This document shows positions 1 to 11,682 of a stretch of 64,000 nt of DNA, one piece after another. The position numbers and the translations under genes were made by a program. The notes under the pieces were generated by a model, which had not been told where the DNA came from, ran no database searches, and was given only the letters and a program-made list of their open reading frames with translations. How positions within the stretch are numbered: position 1 is the first letter of the stretch; each line of letters starts with the position of its first letter. Origin of the DNA: Adiantum capillus-veneris (taxonomy: Eukaryota; Streptophyta; Polypodiopsida; Polypodiales; Pteridaceae); NCBI GenBank assembly GCA_014529385.2, contig CM043948.1:78621291-78685290 (forward strand), read 5' to 3'.

Positions 1-149
1 TTAGGAGCGTCATTAGGAAGACAGGTGGGCCAATTTTTTGGGGCTCTACTCTTGACAACAAGATCTGCAAGAATTAGAAGAAGGCTCCACTTTGACCCAC
101 TATAGGTATCTACCAGGCAAAGATCTAGCAGAGCACCTCAACCTCCCTT

Positions 150-815
150 ATGGCTCAACAACCTTCTATATTGGTGGAAGATTATGCTCAAAAATTCATA
201 ATTTTGGTGGAGAGATTACAGGGTAATGGGAGACCCACAGATGAGATGTTAGCAGGTTGTTTCTTGAAAGGTGTAAGAAAGGGATTGAAGAATGTTGTGG
301 CCAGCATAGAAACTATAGGTGGCTTCAACAATTTGGTCACAACTACAGCAAGGGTTGAAAAAAGACTTGGTATGATTAGGTCAAAATCTAGGAGCAAGCA
401 TAGCTCTGAATCAGAAGCAGAGTTAGATGCTAACTCTAGAACTGATGAAGATAGTGATTCTGGGGTATCCTCTGATAGTGAGGCTGAAAGCTGTAAAGGA
501 AAACAGAAGAAGAAGAAGCAAAGTGGTAAGAAGAAAAAGGATCAAAAAGACAAAGAAGAAGATTTGATTATAATTAGTCAGTTGAAGAAAATTGGATATT
601 CTATTGTAGCTCCAAAGAAAAAGCAGTACTGTCAAATTTGTGAAAGGGAAGGCCATAGCACAGCCCAGTGTTGGTATAACCCTAATAATAGGAGTAGATC
701 AACTCCACGAGCAGAGAGAGGGAAAAATGATGTTGAAACTAATCAAATAGATCCATTTAGAGGGAGGCCACCATTTCAGAGACCTCCAAGACCACCTTGG
801 AGAAATCAGATATAA
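150..815 (+). pseudogene. Ty3/gypsy gag fragment with CCHC zinc knuckle
   Basis: Open for 221 codons. The N-terminal ~75 residues read like a retrotransposon capsid (EDYAQKFIILVERLQGNGRP, then FLKGVRKGLKNVV). A highly charged, serine- and lysine-rich linker follows at residues ~75-145. A nucleocapsid knuckle of the form CX2CX4HX4C (CQICEREGHSTAQC) lies near residue 162, followed by a proline/arginine-rich tail. The family role is to package element RNA in virus-like particles. The first ATG is probably not the original start because gag-like sequence may extend upstream. The reading frame is broken after 815. Confidence 0.85.
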
Positions 816-837
816 TCAGAGAAGACCACCAGGCATC

Positions 838-1454
838 ATGCCATGTGTGTATTGTTTAGCGCCAGATCATTGGGTTGGTCTGAATTATGTTTTGTGGGTC
901 AATCATAGAGAGGAGAGAGGGATGCCAGTTGTACCCTACAACCAAGATAATCAGCAGGCTACCCATAGCAGCAGCACCAACATCAATCACCAGCTCAAGA
1001 AAATGTCATCATATTTGACATTGATGAGCAACAAACATGAGATGTGCTCCTTGGTAGGAATATGGAGTTTCCATATCAAGAGCATTGTGATGAATGGGCT
1101 TGTGATTCTAATCAATGTGGGGAGAACCAAGAGATAGATGTAATGGTTGTTACAAGGTCTAAGGCTAAAGGTACTATTTATTGGAAGGAACAAAAAGGAA
1201 TCAGAGACCAGGTTCAGAAACAGGTGCATAAGGACCAAAAGAATCAAAATGTGAATGATAGTACTTCAGATGTTCAAGGGGATCAATTGCAGCAGTACTA
1301 TGAGAGACCCTTGATTAAAAAAGATGACAAGGACTGGTTTGAAGCATTAATAAACTCTCCATTGCAAATGTCCTTGGATCAGTTATTATGTATGGTTCCA
1401 GCCTTCAAAAAAAAATTGTTGAATAGATTGCTATCAAGGGAGTATCCAATTTAG
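838..1454 (+). pseudogene. Gag/protease linker with a degenerate second zinc knuckle
   Basis: Just after the gag stop there is a second knuckle-like run, CVYCLAPDHWVGLN, in which the last cysteine of CX2CX4HX4C has become asparagine. After a frame change at about 1044-1454 comes a hydrophilic stretch (VVTRSKAKGTIYW, then NSPLQMSLDQLLCMVPAFKK). It has the character of the spacer that precedes the protease in this plant gypsy group. No independent function is indicated. It is the continuation of the same broken polyprotein. Confidence 0.6.
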
Positions 1455-1557
1455 ACAAATAGCATACTTGAGCCAGTAGTGAACAAAGTTGATCTAGCAG
1501 ATGTTGACTTTGTAGTGCCTCTCTGTTATACAGGTGGTGTTTCGCAGCACTTTGTTT

Positions 1558-2118
1558 GATGAAGTATTATTGGATGGAGGATCTGGACTCAACATTCTGG
1601 CTGAGTCCGTGTATTATAAAATGAAGTTGGGAGAATTGCAGCTAGCACCGTTTCAGGTGAAAATGGCAGATCAGAGGAGAGTTCAACCACCAAATATATT
1701 GAAATAGCAATCTATTTATATTGCAGGAATTCAGTTTCAGGTGAATTTTGTTGTGTTGGAGATGGAGAGAGGTGATACCTCCTATGATATGTTATTAGGG
1801 AGGCCCTGGTTCAGATTGGCTAAAGTCTTGGCTAAAGTCAAGCAGGATTGGGGTGAGAATGAAGTTTTCATAAAGAAAGGGAAGCAGGAAATTGCAATTC
1901 CTATGCTTGGGAGAAAAAATATTCCTTTTAAGGAAAGACCTTTGTATGCTCAAACAATTAACTTGGTAGAAGAAGTGGAGGATGATGAAGAAGAAGCATT
2001 TTTAAAAGCAAATCCAACCATTATACCAGTATTTGAAGTTGATGTTGAAGGTATCCTGCAGAAGGATGAAGAGGAAAAACAGGTAGATTCCAACTTATTA
2101 CCTGGGCAGATAATATAG
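1558..2118 (+). pseudogene. Ty3/gypsy aspartic protease region
   Basis: At ~1565-1600 the frame reads VLLDGGSGLNIL, a retropepsin active site with D-G-G in place of the usual D-[ST]-G. An in-frame TAG follows near 1705. Beyond it, 1741-2118 is open and contains SYDMLLGRPWFRLAKV, matching the conserved ILLGRPW block at the C-terminal end of this type of protease. An acidic tail (EEVEDDEEEAF) leads toward reverse transcriptase. In an intact element this enzyme would cleave the gag-pol polyprotein. The active-site change and the stop make this copy dead. Confidence 0.75.
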
Positions 2119-2249
2119 GGATCAGAGTTCGTGCAGATGGTGGATCAAAAGTCAAATCCTAATACAAAGGAAGCCTTACAGATAGAGGAAAAGGAAGCAA
2201 GAGAGTTGGCTAAAAAGATTTAAAGTGAAAGATTTGAAGGATCAACTAG

Positions 2250-3251
2250 GTGAAGCAAGATGAGTTAAAGGATTTCAATTTGCACACAAAAGAGAATCCC
2301 AAAATTGTCAAGGTCAGTATTCATATAGATGGGGATTTTTTGCATGAGTTGTTTCAGTTGTTGAAGGAGTACAAAGATGTTCTTGGATGGGAATATTTTG
2401 AAGTGAAAGGTATAGATCCTGGTTTACATCAGCATCACATTAATCTAAAGGAGGATGTAGTTCCGATTTTGCAACAGAGGTATAGAATGAATTAAAACTT
2501 TGCAGAACAGGTAAAGAAGGAGATTGATAAGCTATTAACTATTGGGTTTATCAAACCAATTATTGTGTGCCCAAGAAAAAAGAAAAAAATGAGAGCTTGT
2601 GTTGATTACAGAAAGTTGAATGCAGCCACTGTTACAGATCCTTTTCCAATACCATTTTGTGATGCCATATTGGATGTTGTAGCAAGGAAAGAAATGTATA
2701 GCTTTTGTATGCTTTTTTAGGGTACAATCAGATTCAAATGGTTGAAAAGGATCAACAAAAAACAGCTTTTATGAGAGAGTGGGGTGCTTTTACATCTACA
2801 ATTATGAATTTTGAACACAAAAATGGACCACCATCATTCAATTGTATAGCATACAAGACATTTGAACCTTATTTGCAGGATTTCATGAGAGTTTTTGTGG
2901 ATGATTTTTTAGTATTTGGAAAAAAGGAACTTCATCTACATCATTTGAAGTTATGTTTTGAAAGGTGTAGACAATTCAGAATGTGCCTTAATCCTTTTTA
3001 GAGTTTCATTGTTGTCAAAAGTGGAGTACTTTTAGGTCATGTGGTTTCTCACAAAGGGATGTCCATTGATGATCGAGAAGAATATTGAAATGATTAAAAG
3101 AGCAAAAACCCCAAAGAATTTGAAGGAAGTTAGCAGGTTTGTTGGTCAGGTGCAATGGCATGCTAGATATTTCAGATATTTGGCAAATTTTTGTTTACAT
3201 CTTACTCATCTAACAAAGAAGTGTGTACCTTTAATATGGGTTGAACCTTAG
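2250..3251 (+). pseudogene. Ty3/gypsy reverse transcriptase, frameshifted
   Basis: Several RT blocks are readable in different frames. Near 2590-2650 is MRACVDYRKLNAATVTDPFP (catalytic Asp in VDYRKLN). At 2705-2790 is LGYNQIQMVEKDQQKTAF. Near 2890 is FVDDFLVF, which keeps both aspartates of the YxDD box. At 3039-3251 is the connection region (TPKNLKEVSRFVGQVQWHARYF). Stops at 2493, 2718 and 2999 and frame changes between blocks rule out a product. The enzyme normally copies element RNA into DNA in virus-like particles. Confidence 0.85.
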
Positions 3252-3289
3252 TAGAGCTTATTTTAGATGTTAAAAAAGATGTTGTCAGT

Positions 3290-3637
3290 AGCACCAATAT
3301 TACAACCTCTAGATTGGTCATTGTATTTGTTGATGCATCGGATATGGCTATTGGTGTTTTCCTCATGCAAGAAAGAGTCAGAGAATGGTTCTGATGACCT
3401 GTTTGCTATGCTAGTAGGGTGTTAACATCAGTTGAAAGGAATTATGTTGTGACAGAAAGAGAAGATCTTGGCATGGTATATGCTTTAACCAAATTCAAAC
3501 ATTATTTTCTAAGCAATAGAGTTATTTTTCATGTGGATCATCAGGCATTGCTTTACCTGATTAAGAAGCCATTGTCGACTGGAAGATTAGCTAGATGGAT
3601 GTTATTGTTACAGGAATTTGACTTTGTGATTATTTGA
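3290..3637 (+). pseudogene. Ty3/gypsy RNase H fragment
   Basis: 3300-3420 encodes, with a frame break, the start of RNase H (VDASDMAIGVFLMQE). 3419-3637 continues with ERNYVVTEREDLGMVYALTK and the block FHVDHQALLYL, corresponding to the DH motif near the end of gypsy RNase H. It then joins the integrase region across a stop at 3635. The role in the family is removal of the RNA strand during reverse transcription. Confidence 0.8.
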
Positions 3638-3643
3638 GTAGAA

Positions 3644-4870
3644 TTGGTACTGGTGAACAACCAACAGGTGCTCAAGATGACCTACCTGATGTTGATTTGT
3701 TTGAAGTTAAGAATACAGTTTCCTGAATCATGGTATGATCAGATGTTAACATTTTTGACAGATGGTACAATGCCAATGGGATTTTCAGGTGACCAAAGAA
3801 GGAAGTTTGTTTTAAAAAGTAGACCATTTTTGGTGATAGCAAGAGCATTATATAGGAAAGGGATTGATCAAATCATTAGAAGTTGTGTTCCAGATTTTGA
3901 ACAAAAGGCAGTTTTGCAAGAAGCTCATTCAAGAACAACTGGAGGACATTTTTCATGTGATATAACATGTAAGAAAGTGTTGCAACCTAGATTGTGGTGG
4001 CTTACTATATTGAAGGATGCCCATGAGCATGCTAGAACCTTTGTGATTTGTCAAAGGTTGGGTCAACCAAATTCTGGGGACAAAATGTCTGATCATTCTA
4101 TATTACCTATAGATCCTTTTCAGAAGTGGGGACTGGACTTTGTTGGACTTGTCAAGCCCACTACTAGTAAAGGATGTAAGTACATTCTGGTGGCTATAGA
4201 TTATTGTACCAAGTGGGTTGAAGCTGTTTCTCTCAACGACAATAAAGCTCAAAGTGTAGCTAGATTTCTCTATCATAACATCATGTCTAGGTTTGGATGT
4301 CCTGTGGAGTTGGTGAGTGATAGAGGGATCCATTTTCTAAATGAGGTGATTGTTGAACTAATGAAAACTCATATGATTATGCACAAAAAGTCCACAGCTT
4401 ATCATCCTCAAGCTAATGGACAGCTTTCAAGGTCACCATAGGTATGACTCCATTCAAATTGGTGTATGCTCTAGAAGTTGTGGTCCCTACGTAATTTGTG
4501 GTTCCAAGCCCTAGAGTAACTGAAGAAAAAATGATTCTCAAATTGTCAGTCAGGTACAGGAGTAGATATTTGATGCAGTTAGAAAAGGGCAGGTTGATAA
4601 GGTCATATATATCTGAAGTCATTCAGATAAGGAGGAAAGATTGGGTGGCTGAGTATGTTTAAAGTTTTGTAGGTTGGAGATTGGATAATGTTGTATAAAT
4701 CAAGATTAGGGCCACATCCAGGCAAGTTAACTTTGAGATATATTGGTCCATATAATATTTTCTAGGATTTGGGACGGGGAACATTGAGTTGCTGATGTTG
4801 TTGGTACCTAATGTTAATGTTTTTAAATTAAAGAAATTCCAAGGGAAACCACTTATTTGTAATGGCCTTT
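3644..4870 (+). pseudogene. Ty3/gypsy integrase with internal deletion
   Basis: 3644-4441 is open for 265 codons. The N-terminal zinc-binding part shows TGGHFSC and FVICQRLG, where the first cysteine of the usual CxxC is phenylalanine. The core shows WGLDFVGLVKP and LVSDRGIHF, the first two catalytic aspartates. YHPQANGQ is then followed directly by a stop and by GMTPFKLVYAL at ~4443. The ~70 residues expected between these blocks, including the catalytic glutamate of DDE, are deleted. 4640-4870 carries the C-terminal tail (LGPHPGKLTLRYIGPYNIF) with further stops. The copy is non-functional. Confidence 0.88.
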
Positions 4871-4875
4871 AGTTG

Positions 4876-5683
4876 GATTGGTTCAACCAAAGTGTCAGCA
4901 GCTATGAGGAGGACGAAGCTTTGGAATCGCACGAAACTTGAAGGGAAGCTTCAGGGCATTATTAGGATCATATCCTATCACTGTCACAGCATTCTGGAGA
5001 GGTACCACGATCGCGATCGTTCGCTCCAAAGTTAACAAAAACAGCAAATAGTTGATCCTAATGGGTCGTTTTAGGGTCCCTAAAGCCCCTCCTTGGGTCG
5101 AAACGACATAAAACACGCATATAAACACTCAAAACAGCGATTTAAAGCCTCAAACACGTAGTCGAAAACCTTCACCGAATCTTGAATGATTATACTTGAA
5201 GAAAAGAGCAAGAGGAGAGGAACACAATGCAATATTCAAAACTGAATTTGGATTACCGTAGCCCCAATGGCGAAGATTACAAGTTTGAACAAGAAGGAGC
5301 TCTCATTCATACGCTGTCTTCTCAGTTTTTCCTCCAAAAAGATTATCCAAAACTTACAGAAAATGACCTTTATAGATTAGGTCTTTGCAAAAATGGCTTT
5401 TCCGGCCATAAGCCCCTAATCTTAAGACTGGCTCTCTAATATACAATTGCTCCCAAAAGAATAATCTTACATCCTTGACAATTTCCCGGCTTAGAGATGC
5501 TTCTTTACAAAAGAATTTTACAATGGTTTCTCAGGAAATTATGGTCCTTCTGGCCACGGCCACCTGTTGCCTCTTCCACCAAACACTCCCCCCTTCCTTA
5601 TCCTTGCACGCCCTCGTGCATGTTCAGTGCTTTGGCCGTTGATGTGGCTCTAATGAAGCGAGTGTTGCTGAAAAGCTTCTTGT
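4876..5683. other. Non-coding spacer with a 14 bp palindrome
   Basis: No supportable gene. The + strand frame at 5227-5439 has no recognisable motif and is not claimed. At 5007-5020 lies the perfect palindrome ACGATCGCGATCGT, the same ATCGCGAT-centred core that recurs at 11.7-12.8 kb. This suggests the intervening 5-13 kb block belongs to one repeat family. Confidence 0.5.
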
Positions 5684-7960
5684 TCACAGTACGGCTTCGA
5701 GGGCTTCTTGGTGTTGTCTGAATAGATTTTCTGATAATGTGTGTTGGTATGCCACGTACCTTGCCTTGAGGTCCTTCGCCATGGGATGGAAAATCCTTGA
5801 ATCCATTTCGAAGAATCCTGTGACGAAGTCCTCTTCAAACGTTTGCAAGTAGTGTGATGGCAGGTACATTAGCCTGGAGTACATGGCCATCAAGATATGC
5901 CGTGGCGGTGAATCCTGTAGATTCCAACAGATACCTCTGTGTCCTTCCAAGAATAGATTCCACGGACGATCATCGCCTTCAGTGTCTTTAAACACCTGGA
6001 TGCAAGTGACGATCATCCGGGCTATCTTTACTAACATCTGGTAGGCCAAATCGGGGACATCCCGTAGCAAAGTCACTGTTGAGTTCAGTGTGTTGACCAT
6101 GTACGCCACTGTAGGGGGTTGTTGCGCTGTTAGAACCGGGTAATTTAGCTTGTGCTGCCTTGACCCCTTCCATGTTGTGAAATCTTTCCAAGTGCGTCGT
6201 CGAGGGACAGGGCAGAATGTAGGATCCTGTCGTCTTTTGTCCAACCACTTCTGCCTCCACTTGGGGTGGTCATCCACAAACACCTGAGCTTCTTCCACTG
6301 TGAGTGCAATGCCCTCATAACCCCCTTCTTTGTTTTGTGGCAAGGCTGGCCGCATCTTTTCTTTCCACAAATTCGCTTCATGTCACAGCAGAGGAAACGG
6401 GAGGTATTCGTGGCCAAACCCTTCCACCTGCTCTTCTGGTTGTAAATATGCCAGGGCTGCTGACTCCAGTATCTTCTTTTCATAGAGCATATATTCCTTG
6501 CCTGAATCCTCTGGCATGTCCTAAATGCTTTCACTGAGTTCATCTCGTATGTCCAGATCGGGTCCTTCAAATTCCTGCTCCTGTTGCCCTTGGTGTGAGG
6601 TTCCAGGCAAGTCTGTCGCATGGTGTCCAGGCAGCAGTTGCGGTTGAGTCTGTGCCTTGTCTGCTTTGATCTGTTGTTGGACAAGCAGATCTTCTTTTTC
6701 CTTTAGCAATGTGTCACCGACCTGTCTCTGAATCTGGAGTTCAGCGCTTTCTTGAGCGAGTTGCTGCTCCACTTCTTTTAATTTTAACTTGTTTGCCGCT
6801 GTCTAGGCCACCATTCCTGATACGAGCAGCTGTGTTTGAAGCCTTTCTTGCTCTAGCTCTGCTTTTAGCGCTGCTATAGTGTTCGCTGCTGTGGCATTGT
6901 CATATGTGGAGACCAATGCTCCAGCAGGTTCTTGATTAGCCATCAAAGCCGTCAGAGTGCCCTTGACAGTGCTGTAGGAGTTGCTAAGCCTTTGAAATCT
7001 TGCACTTTTGTAAGCAAGCTACTCTATCGCTTTCTGGACTCTGGCCGTCAGCTCTTGGCACTCTTTCTCTTTGGCAGTCAGGTCTGTCATGATGTCCACA
7101 AAATCTTGGATCAGAGACTGAGCCTACTGCCGCTCAAGGTCTCTTTCCTTCGTTGTGCATTCTAGTTGTGTTCTTAGGCTGTCTAACTCTTCTTGCCTTG
7201 ATTCCTGCTTTTTTTGGGCTTCCTGTACCTGCCTTTATTTTTCAGTCAGCACCACATATTGACACTGGAATTGCCGTTCTAACTCTCGCAGTGTTTTCTT
7301 GTAATCAAATCCAGTCAATGCTTGGCATGCTTCTTGGTATCCGATGGATTCTGTAGGTAGTAAAGCTTCCTTTTGCGAGGTTGAAGGGGGAGGAGTTGGC
7401 TGTTTTTTGTTTTTTGGAAGTTTCCTCGCCTTGTTGTGAAGCAGATGCTTCCACTTTCCTTTTCTTTAGAATCCTGATTATTCTTTGGCGGGTGAGATCC
7501 GCCGCGCGTCGCGCTTCTAGATTCCTATATCACTGGATCTGCTTAAGCTATTCAGCCTGATTCTGCTCTTCAGCCGCGTCTTTTTCCTTCGTTTGTTCCG
7601 TGGACTGTGAGGATATGTCCACTTCAGCAGCCTTTTGTTCTGCTTCCAGTCTTTGCTTCTCAATCCGTAGGCGAGTTGCATTTTCTATCCTTTCTTGCAT
7701 TTCCCTTTCTAATCTTCGTTTTTTTGCCTGTTGTGTTTCACTTGCTCAAGCCTGTCTGTCAGCCCGCAATTTGGTGCGTCTTTCTTCGACTCTTTTCGGG
7801 GCTTCCGCATATGCTTTTTGCATGTCCCATTGCGGTATTGCACTTCTCTCTCCTCGTTTTTTCTCAAGCGGTGAGGCGATCCAGGGCGGGCAACAAGAAG
7901 AGCGGCCTCTAAATACCTTTCGAGGCTCCCGTGCTGCTCAATTGGGGATGGGCAAGCACA
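5684..7960 (-). pseudogene. Interrupted coiled-coil protein of unknown family
   Basis: Reading the - strand, ~7960-6520 encodes a long charged coiled coil rich in E, K, R, Q and A (for example LEREMQERIENATRLRIEKQ), with stops and frame changes. From 6772 to 5684 a single frame is interrupted only by TAG at 6521-6523 and TGA at 6383-6385. The C-terminal 228 codons are open and look like a folded domain (VEEAQVFVDDHPKWRQKW, HYLQTFEEDFVTGFFEMD). I do not recognise the family. A TATA-like sequence on the same strand at ~8700 could be its promoter. Setting (transposon-rich, shared palindromes, decayed) suggests a gene carried by a mobile element rather than a host gene, but this is inference. Confidence 0.5.
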
Positions 7961-8046
7961 ATGAGAGACAACAACAACCCACAGCCAGAAACCAGACAAG
8001 AAAAGAAGCACCACCTAGTTGTAGATGCGAACTAGGACGCACGTGA

Positions 8047-10318
8047 TATCTCCTTGTACTCAAATGCACAAAGGGAGGGGAATGCAAGATAGCCACACAC
8101 ACCAAACACAAACATTCACCATGCTAAAGAGAGGTAAAGAGCACAAATCAACTTGAGCAACTCAGTCTTAGCCTTAAAGACTAGATACACAGAAAGCTTG
8201 ATGAGAAATAGAGAGACAACACAAAACTTGACCTTGTTGCCGATACACAAATTGTCTTAGGGTCACGGGAGCCCTCTCACCAAGCACCCTCTTACAATTC
8301 ACCTTTTAGGCAAACAATTCAACAAGCCCTCAAACTACCAAGCATGAAATGGCACAACAAACTTCAAGGACAATATACCTTCAACCACCTGATGAGCCAA
8401 CTTATCAAGTCAATTTGGAGAGAAGAGTCGTAGTTGCAGCATACAATTGCACCCAAAACTATGAATCTTATTTATGGACAAGAGTAGGCTACAAGTATGA
8501 TTGCAGAGTATAGTATCACTCCACTCCTCTAGATGGAATAACTAACTTCAAGCTTCTCCATGCACCTATGTGTAGTGATGGAATAGAGCACTCACAATGC
8601 ACACACTCTACACAACTAGGCTTGAAGAGTGGTGTGTTATGTGTTGAGAATGGTGTGGTGTAGTGTGATCATGTGATGATTTACAAGGGAGAGAAGGGCT
8701 CTATTTATAGGTTTTAGAAGCCCCGATTAGGATTAGGCCTAATCAAGTTTATTTGAAGGAATAAAAGATAATGCATATTTTTATTTTATTTTTTAATGAG
8801 GGTGGGTCTCTCTTGTCCTTTGAGTCACATGGAGGTGGGCTCAAGGGAAGGGAATTATTGAGGATGAAAGGAGAGAGGATTGAGTGAATATCTTGGGAGT
8901 GCCTACTCTAGTAGAGGGTGCATTTTACAATAAGGTTAGTGGTTAATAGCTAGTAATTATCACTAAAAAATATTTACAAAATCATTCACCAAATGGTGAG
9001 ATATATGATGAGAAAAGTTAGAGAAGGGATGAGCTTGTAACGAGAGGTTGAAGCTTTGGAGAAGTTGACATTCACCTCTTTACAGCACCGGAAGAAGAAG
9101 CAGTCAGCATGGCGAAGTAGCGCGTGTCGATGAAGCTATGTTATCTTCAAACCTTGGAAAATTCATGATAAAAGACTTCATTTGCAGAGGTTATCCTTGG
9201 AGTTTTGCTGATTTTTTGAAGTTCTTAACAAAGTTGAAGAGAGTATGGTAGTATGGATATATATGTAGAGAGAAAGGGGGACACAAAGGGTGTAGAAATG
9301 GAGGATGAAGGCTATGGAGGTGTGAGAGATGTGGCAATGGTGAAGAGGGTGAATTAGGACATGGGAGTTGCAGGTTTGGGAGTGGGAAGGAGAGGGAGGA
9401 GTGTGTGTGAAAGAGGAAAATGATAAAGTGGAAGAGGGAGTGTGGCTGCATAACATGGGCAAACTGGGGTCCACTAATAAAATCACAGCTCACAACTCGT
9501 AGCTCAAAAAAATATGAAAAAATTTGAGGTGAAATTTTAGCTCACGAGGTACATCTTTTGTTTGTTTCACCTTTTCAAATTCGAGGAGCATGTGATCTTT
9601 AAAAAATCAGCAAAACCGACTGTTTTTTCCATTGCACAAGGTCCTTGTGAGGTCTTTCTTTGGATGATTCTTTTGAATAACTCCAAGAGTAAGCTCCCCA
9701 TGGTGCATGCATGCATGCCACATACCCTTGACCTTATTTGGTAGATCTATAATTGAAGATATTATTGAGATCATGATATAAGTGAATAGTACAACTAAGA
9801 AAATCAAATATTGAGGGGTCTAAAAAAATATGTACATGTCAAATATAAATAATATAGGTAGAAAAAATATAAAGGGGTCAAAATAAATATGTCTCATTAT
9901 AAGTCTACCATAAAAAGATGAATATTTTTGGTGGTCTAATTTATGAGAGTAATAGAGAATAGATGTAGGAAGGAAAAAATGACAATAGTGAAAAAATATA
10001 CACATAAATAAAACTAATTTTTTTGGATCTTTATTGGGATGGAGTTACACCAAAAATAAGAGAAGCTTGCATGAAATTATTTTTATATGGAATAAAGAGT
10101 ATGCAAAATGATAAGAAAAAATATGGTAATGGTGAGTCAATGTACATAGCATAAATAACACACACCTAAGTATAAATATTTAAATAAATACCAAAATAAT
10201 TATGAAAAATTATTTTATTTAGGCCCTATATACAATAAAATATTTACACACAAATGGGCCATAATATACTTATAGTGTTTTTTTTTTTTTTTTTTGGCTC
10301 AACTAGCCCAGTGACTAG
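8047..10318. other. Non-coding stretch between two unfamiliar - strand frames
   Basis: Apart from the TATA-like site at ~8700, 8047-10318 shows no supportable gene. 9178-9493 has open - strand frames made of Ser/His/Pro-rich low-complexity sequence and is not claimed. 9800-10280 is AT-rich, and a run of about 20 T lies near 10279-10297. An LTR or untranslated leader is possible. Confidence 0.4.
8699..8712 (-). promoter_or_regulatory. TATA-box-like promoter element
   Basis: The - strand reads CCTATAAATAGAGCCC, a good plant TATA context, about 700 bp upstream of the coiled-coil pseudogene on the same strand. It could be the promoter of that unit or of an LTR containing it. No PBS or matching second LTR was found. 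Confidence 0.4.
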
Positions 10319-11476
10319 CTAATTGAGGGTTTTTAAGAAAATATGGAGAAAGTCCCCTAACTCACACACGCCTATGTACAGTGAAATGGTAGGGATAACC
10401 AAAATGTTTGAGTGATTTGATAGGGTGAGGTAGCTTACTATGGAAATTATGGAAAGCCGAAAAATGGCTATCAGCGGCTTTGTTGAATCTTCCTCCTCAC
10501 TTTCCTCAAACTCTGAAGACACTTTATCTTTAGACTCTTGCGACTTTCCTTCGTCATCTGTCTCCGTTTTCTCTTCATCACTAGAACTTTTATTGGTGAC
10601 CTTTGCTGAGCGCGATGATGTAGTGCCAGGTGTTGTTCTTACAGAGTGTGCAACCAGCTTAGCTTTTTGGATCAAGGCCGTTTGTGAGCTGGCTGCTGGA
10701 AAATCCTCGATCATTCCCAAAGCCTAGTATGCTATTCTGGTTAGCATCGGCCCTGCACTCATGTAGGTTTTGTTTTTTGTCGAGCTTTTCAAATTTGCTT
10801 CAATCAGATTATCCAGAATATAAGATCCGTAGTCGTAGCGAATGGATCTATTTTCTGCTATCGCTAGAGCCATGACTACGGCAATGTGCAGGATTGGCTC
10901 TGTGTAGCGAGGAGGCTTTTGAACTCTGAAATGTTGAGATATCAATCTCATCGGCAATTCCAGCTCTCCGTAGATCATGTCGGTGTATTTGTATTTGTTC
11001 CCCTTCGCTTTGACGAATGCCTTCTCATTGTCTAGTGACTTTGTCTTTGCTAACAAATCGTGTTGTCCTGGGAGGAAATGCAAGGCTTCATTGATGATCT
11101 CCTTCGTGATCTTTACTTTAACCTTTGACCCATCTTTGTCTGTGAGCATTGCCTGCCCATCATATTGTATTGAGCTCATGAGTTCGTGGGCCCTCATGTA
11201 ATCTGTTCCCCATGGCTGTAATCTGAAAAATTGTACCAAGTGTATCACCCGCATAGCCTCTATTACTTCCGTCTTTTGGTGGAGAGTCCATATCTCCCGT
11301 GGCATGATAGTTGTCTTTACCAAGTCGCCATCAGTATCCTTAAACTTCGAGATGAAGATGTGGGCAAGGATTTGAGCCAGTATTTCATCCGAGATGTGAG
11401 CCTTCTCATTTGTGGCAAGCTCCTCCACTTCATATGGTGCTGTTGTCCACTGCCTGTCTTTCTTTGGGCGAGGCAT
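10319..11476 (-). pseudogene. Unknown retroelement-associated protein, one stop
   Basis: A single - strand frame runs from the ATG at 11476 (MPRPKKDRQWTTAPYEVEEL) for 250 codons to a TAG at 10724-10726, then stays open to 10319. Before the stop it is well ordered and mixed in composition (for example YGELELPMRLISQHFRVQKP and EPILHIAVVMALAIAENRS). After the stop it becomes Ser/Asp/Glu-rich (SSDEEKTETDDEGKSQESKD), like a disordered tail. Total original length would be about 370-380 residues. Its layout resembles proteins annotated in plant genomes as putative plant transposon proteins, but I cannot confirm membership. No catalytic motif is evident. A single stop suggests either recent decay or an unrecognised intron. 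Confidence 0.55.
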
Positions 11477-11682
11477 TCTGTGTCAGGAGAATCATAAGCT
11501 GTCAGGATTTTCTTTTCGCAATCAATCCCATTTAGACTTTTTAGTGAAAACAGTTCAAAAATTAAAACTGATCATAACTTGAACAAATTTCATCCATTCT
11601 TGTCCATATTTCACCAGTGGGACTAGGAAGGCTAGAGCTATGACTGATAAAAATTTGAGCCAGTTTTGGATCTGAGGTACAC

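Larger units (their letters stand above)
1..4875 (+). mobile_element. Decayed Ty3/gypsy retrotransposon, internal region only
   Basis: Recognisable pieces occur in the Ty3/gypsy order: gag with zinc knuckle, aspartic protease, reverse transcriptase, RNase H, integrase. They lie in shifting frames separated by stops, so no polyprotein can be made. The window starts inside the element (1-149 reads as gag leader without its own start). The coding similarity ends near 4870 with a GPY-type integrase tail (LRYIGPYNIF). No LTR of this element is visible: the 5' LTR would lie before the window and no polypurine tract plus LTR follows the 3' end. The insertion is old, judging by the number of stops and the internal deletion in integrase. 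Confidence 0.9.

Noticed and set aside
5227-5439. 70-codon + strand frame starting MQYSKLNLDY
   Set aside because: No homologous motif, no neighbouring exon evidence, and in transposon-derived sequence.
6145-6684. 179-codon - strand frame
   Set aside because: Overlaps in a different frame the better supported 5684-6772 reading, which continues coherently across two stops.
9178-9493. Two ~100 codon - strand frames
   Set aside because: Ser/His/Pro low-complexity text from a GA-rich strand, with no motif and two overlapping frames equally open.
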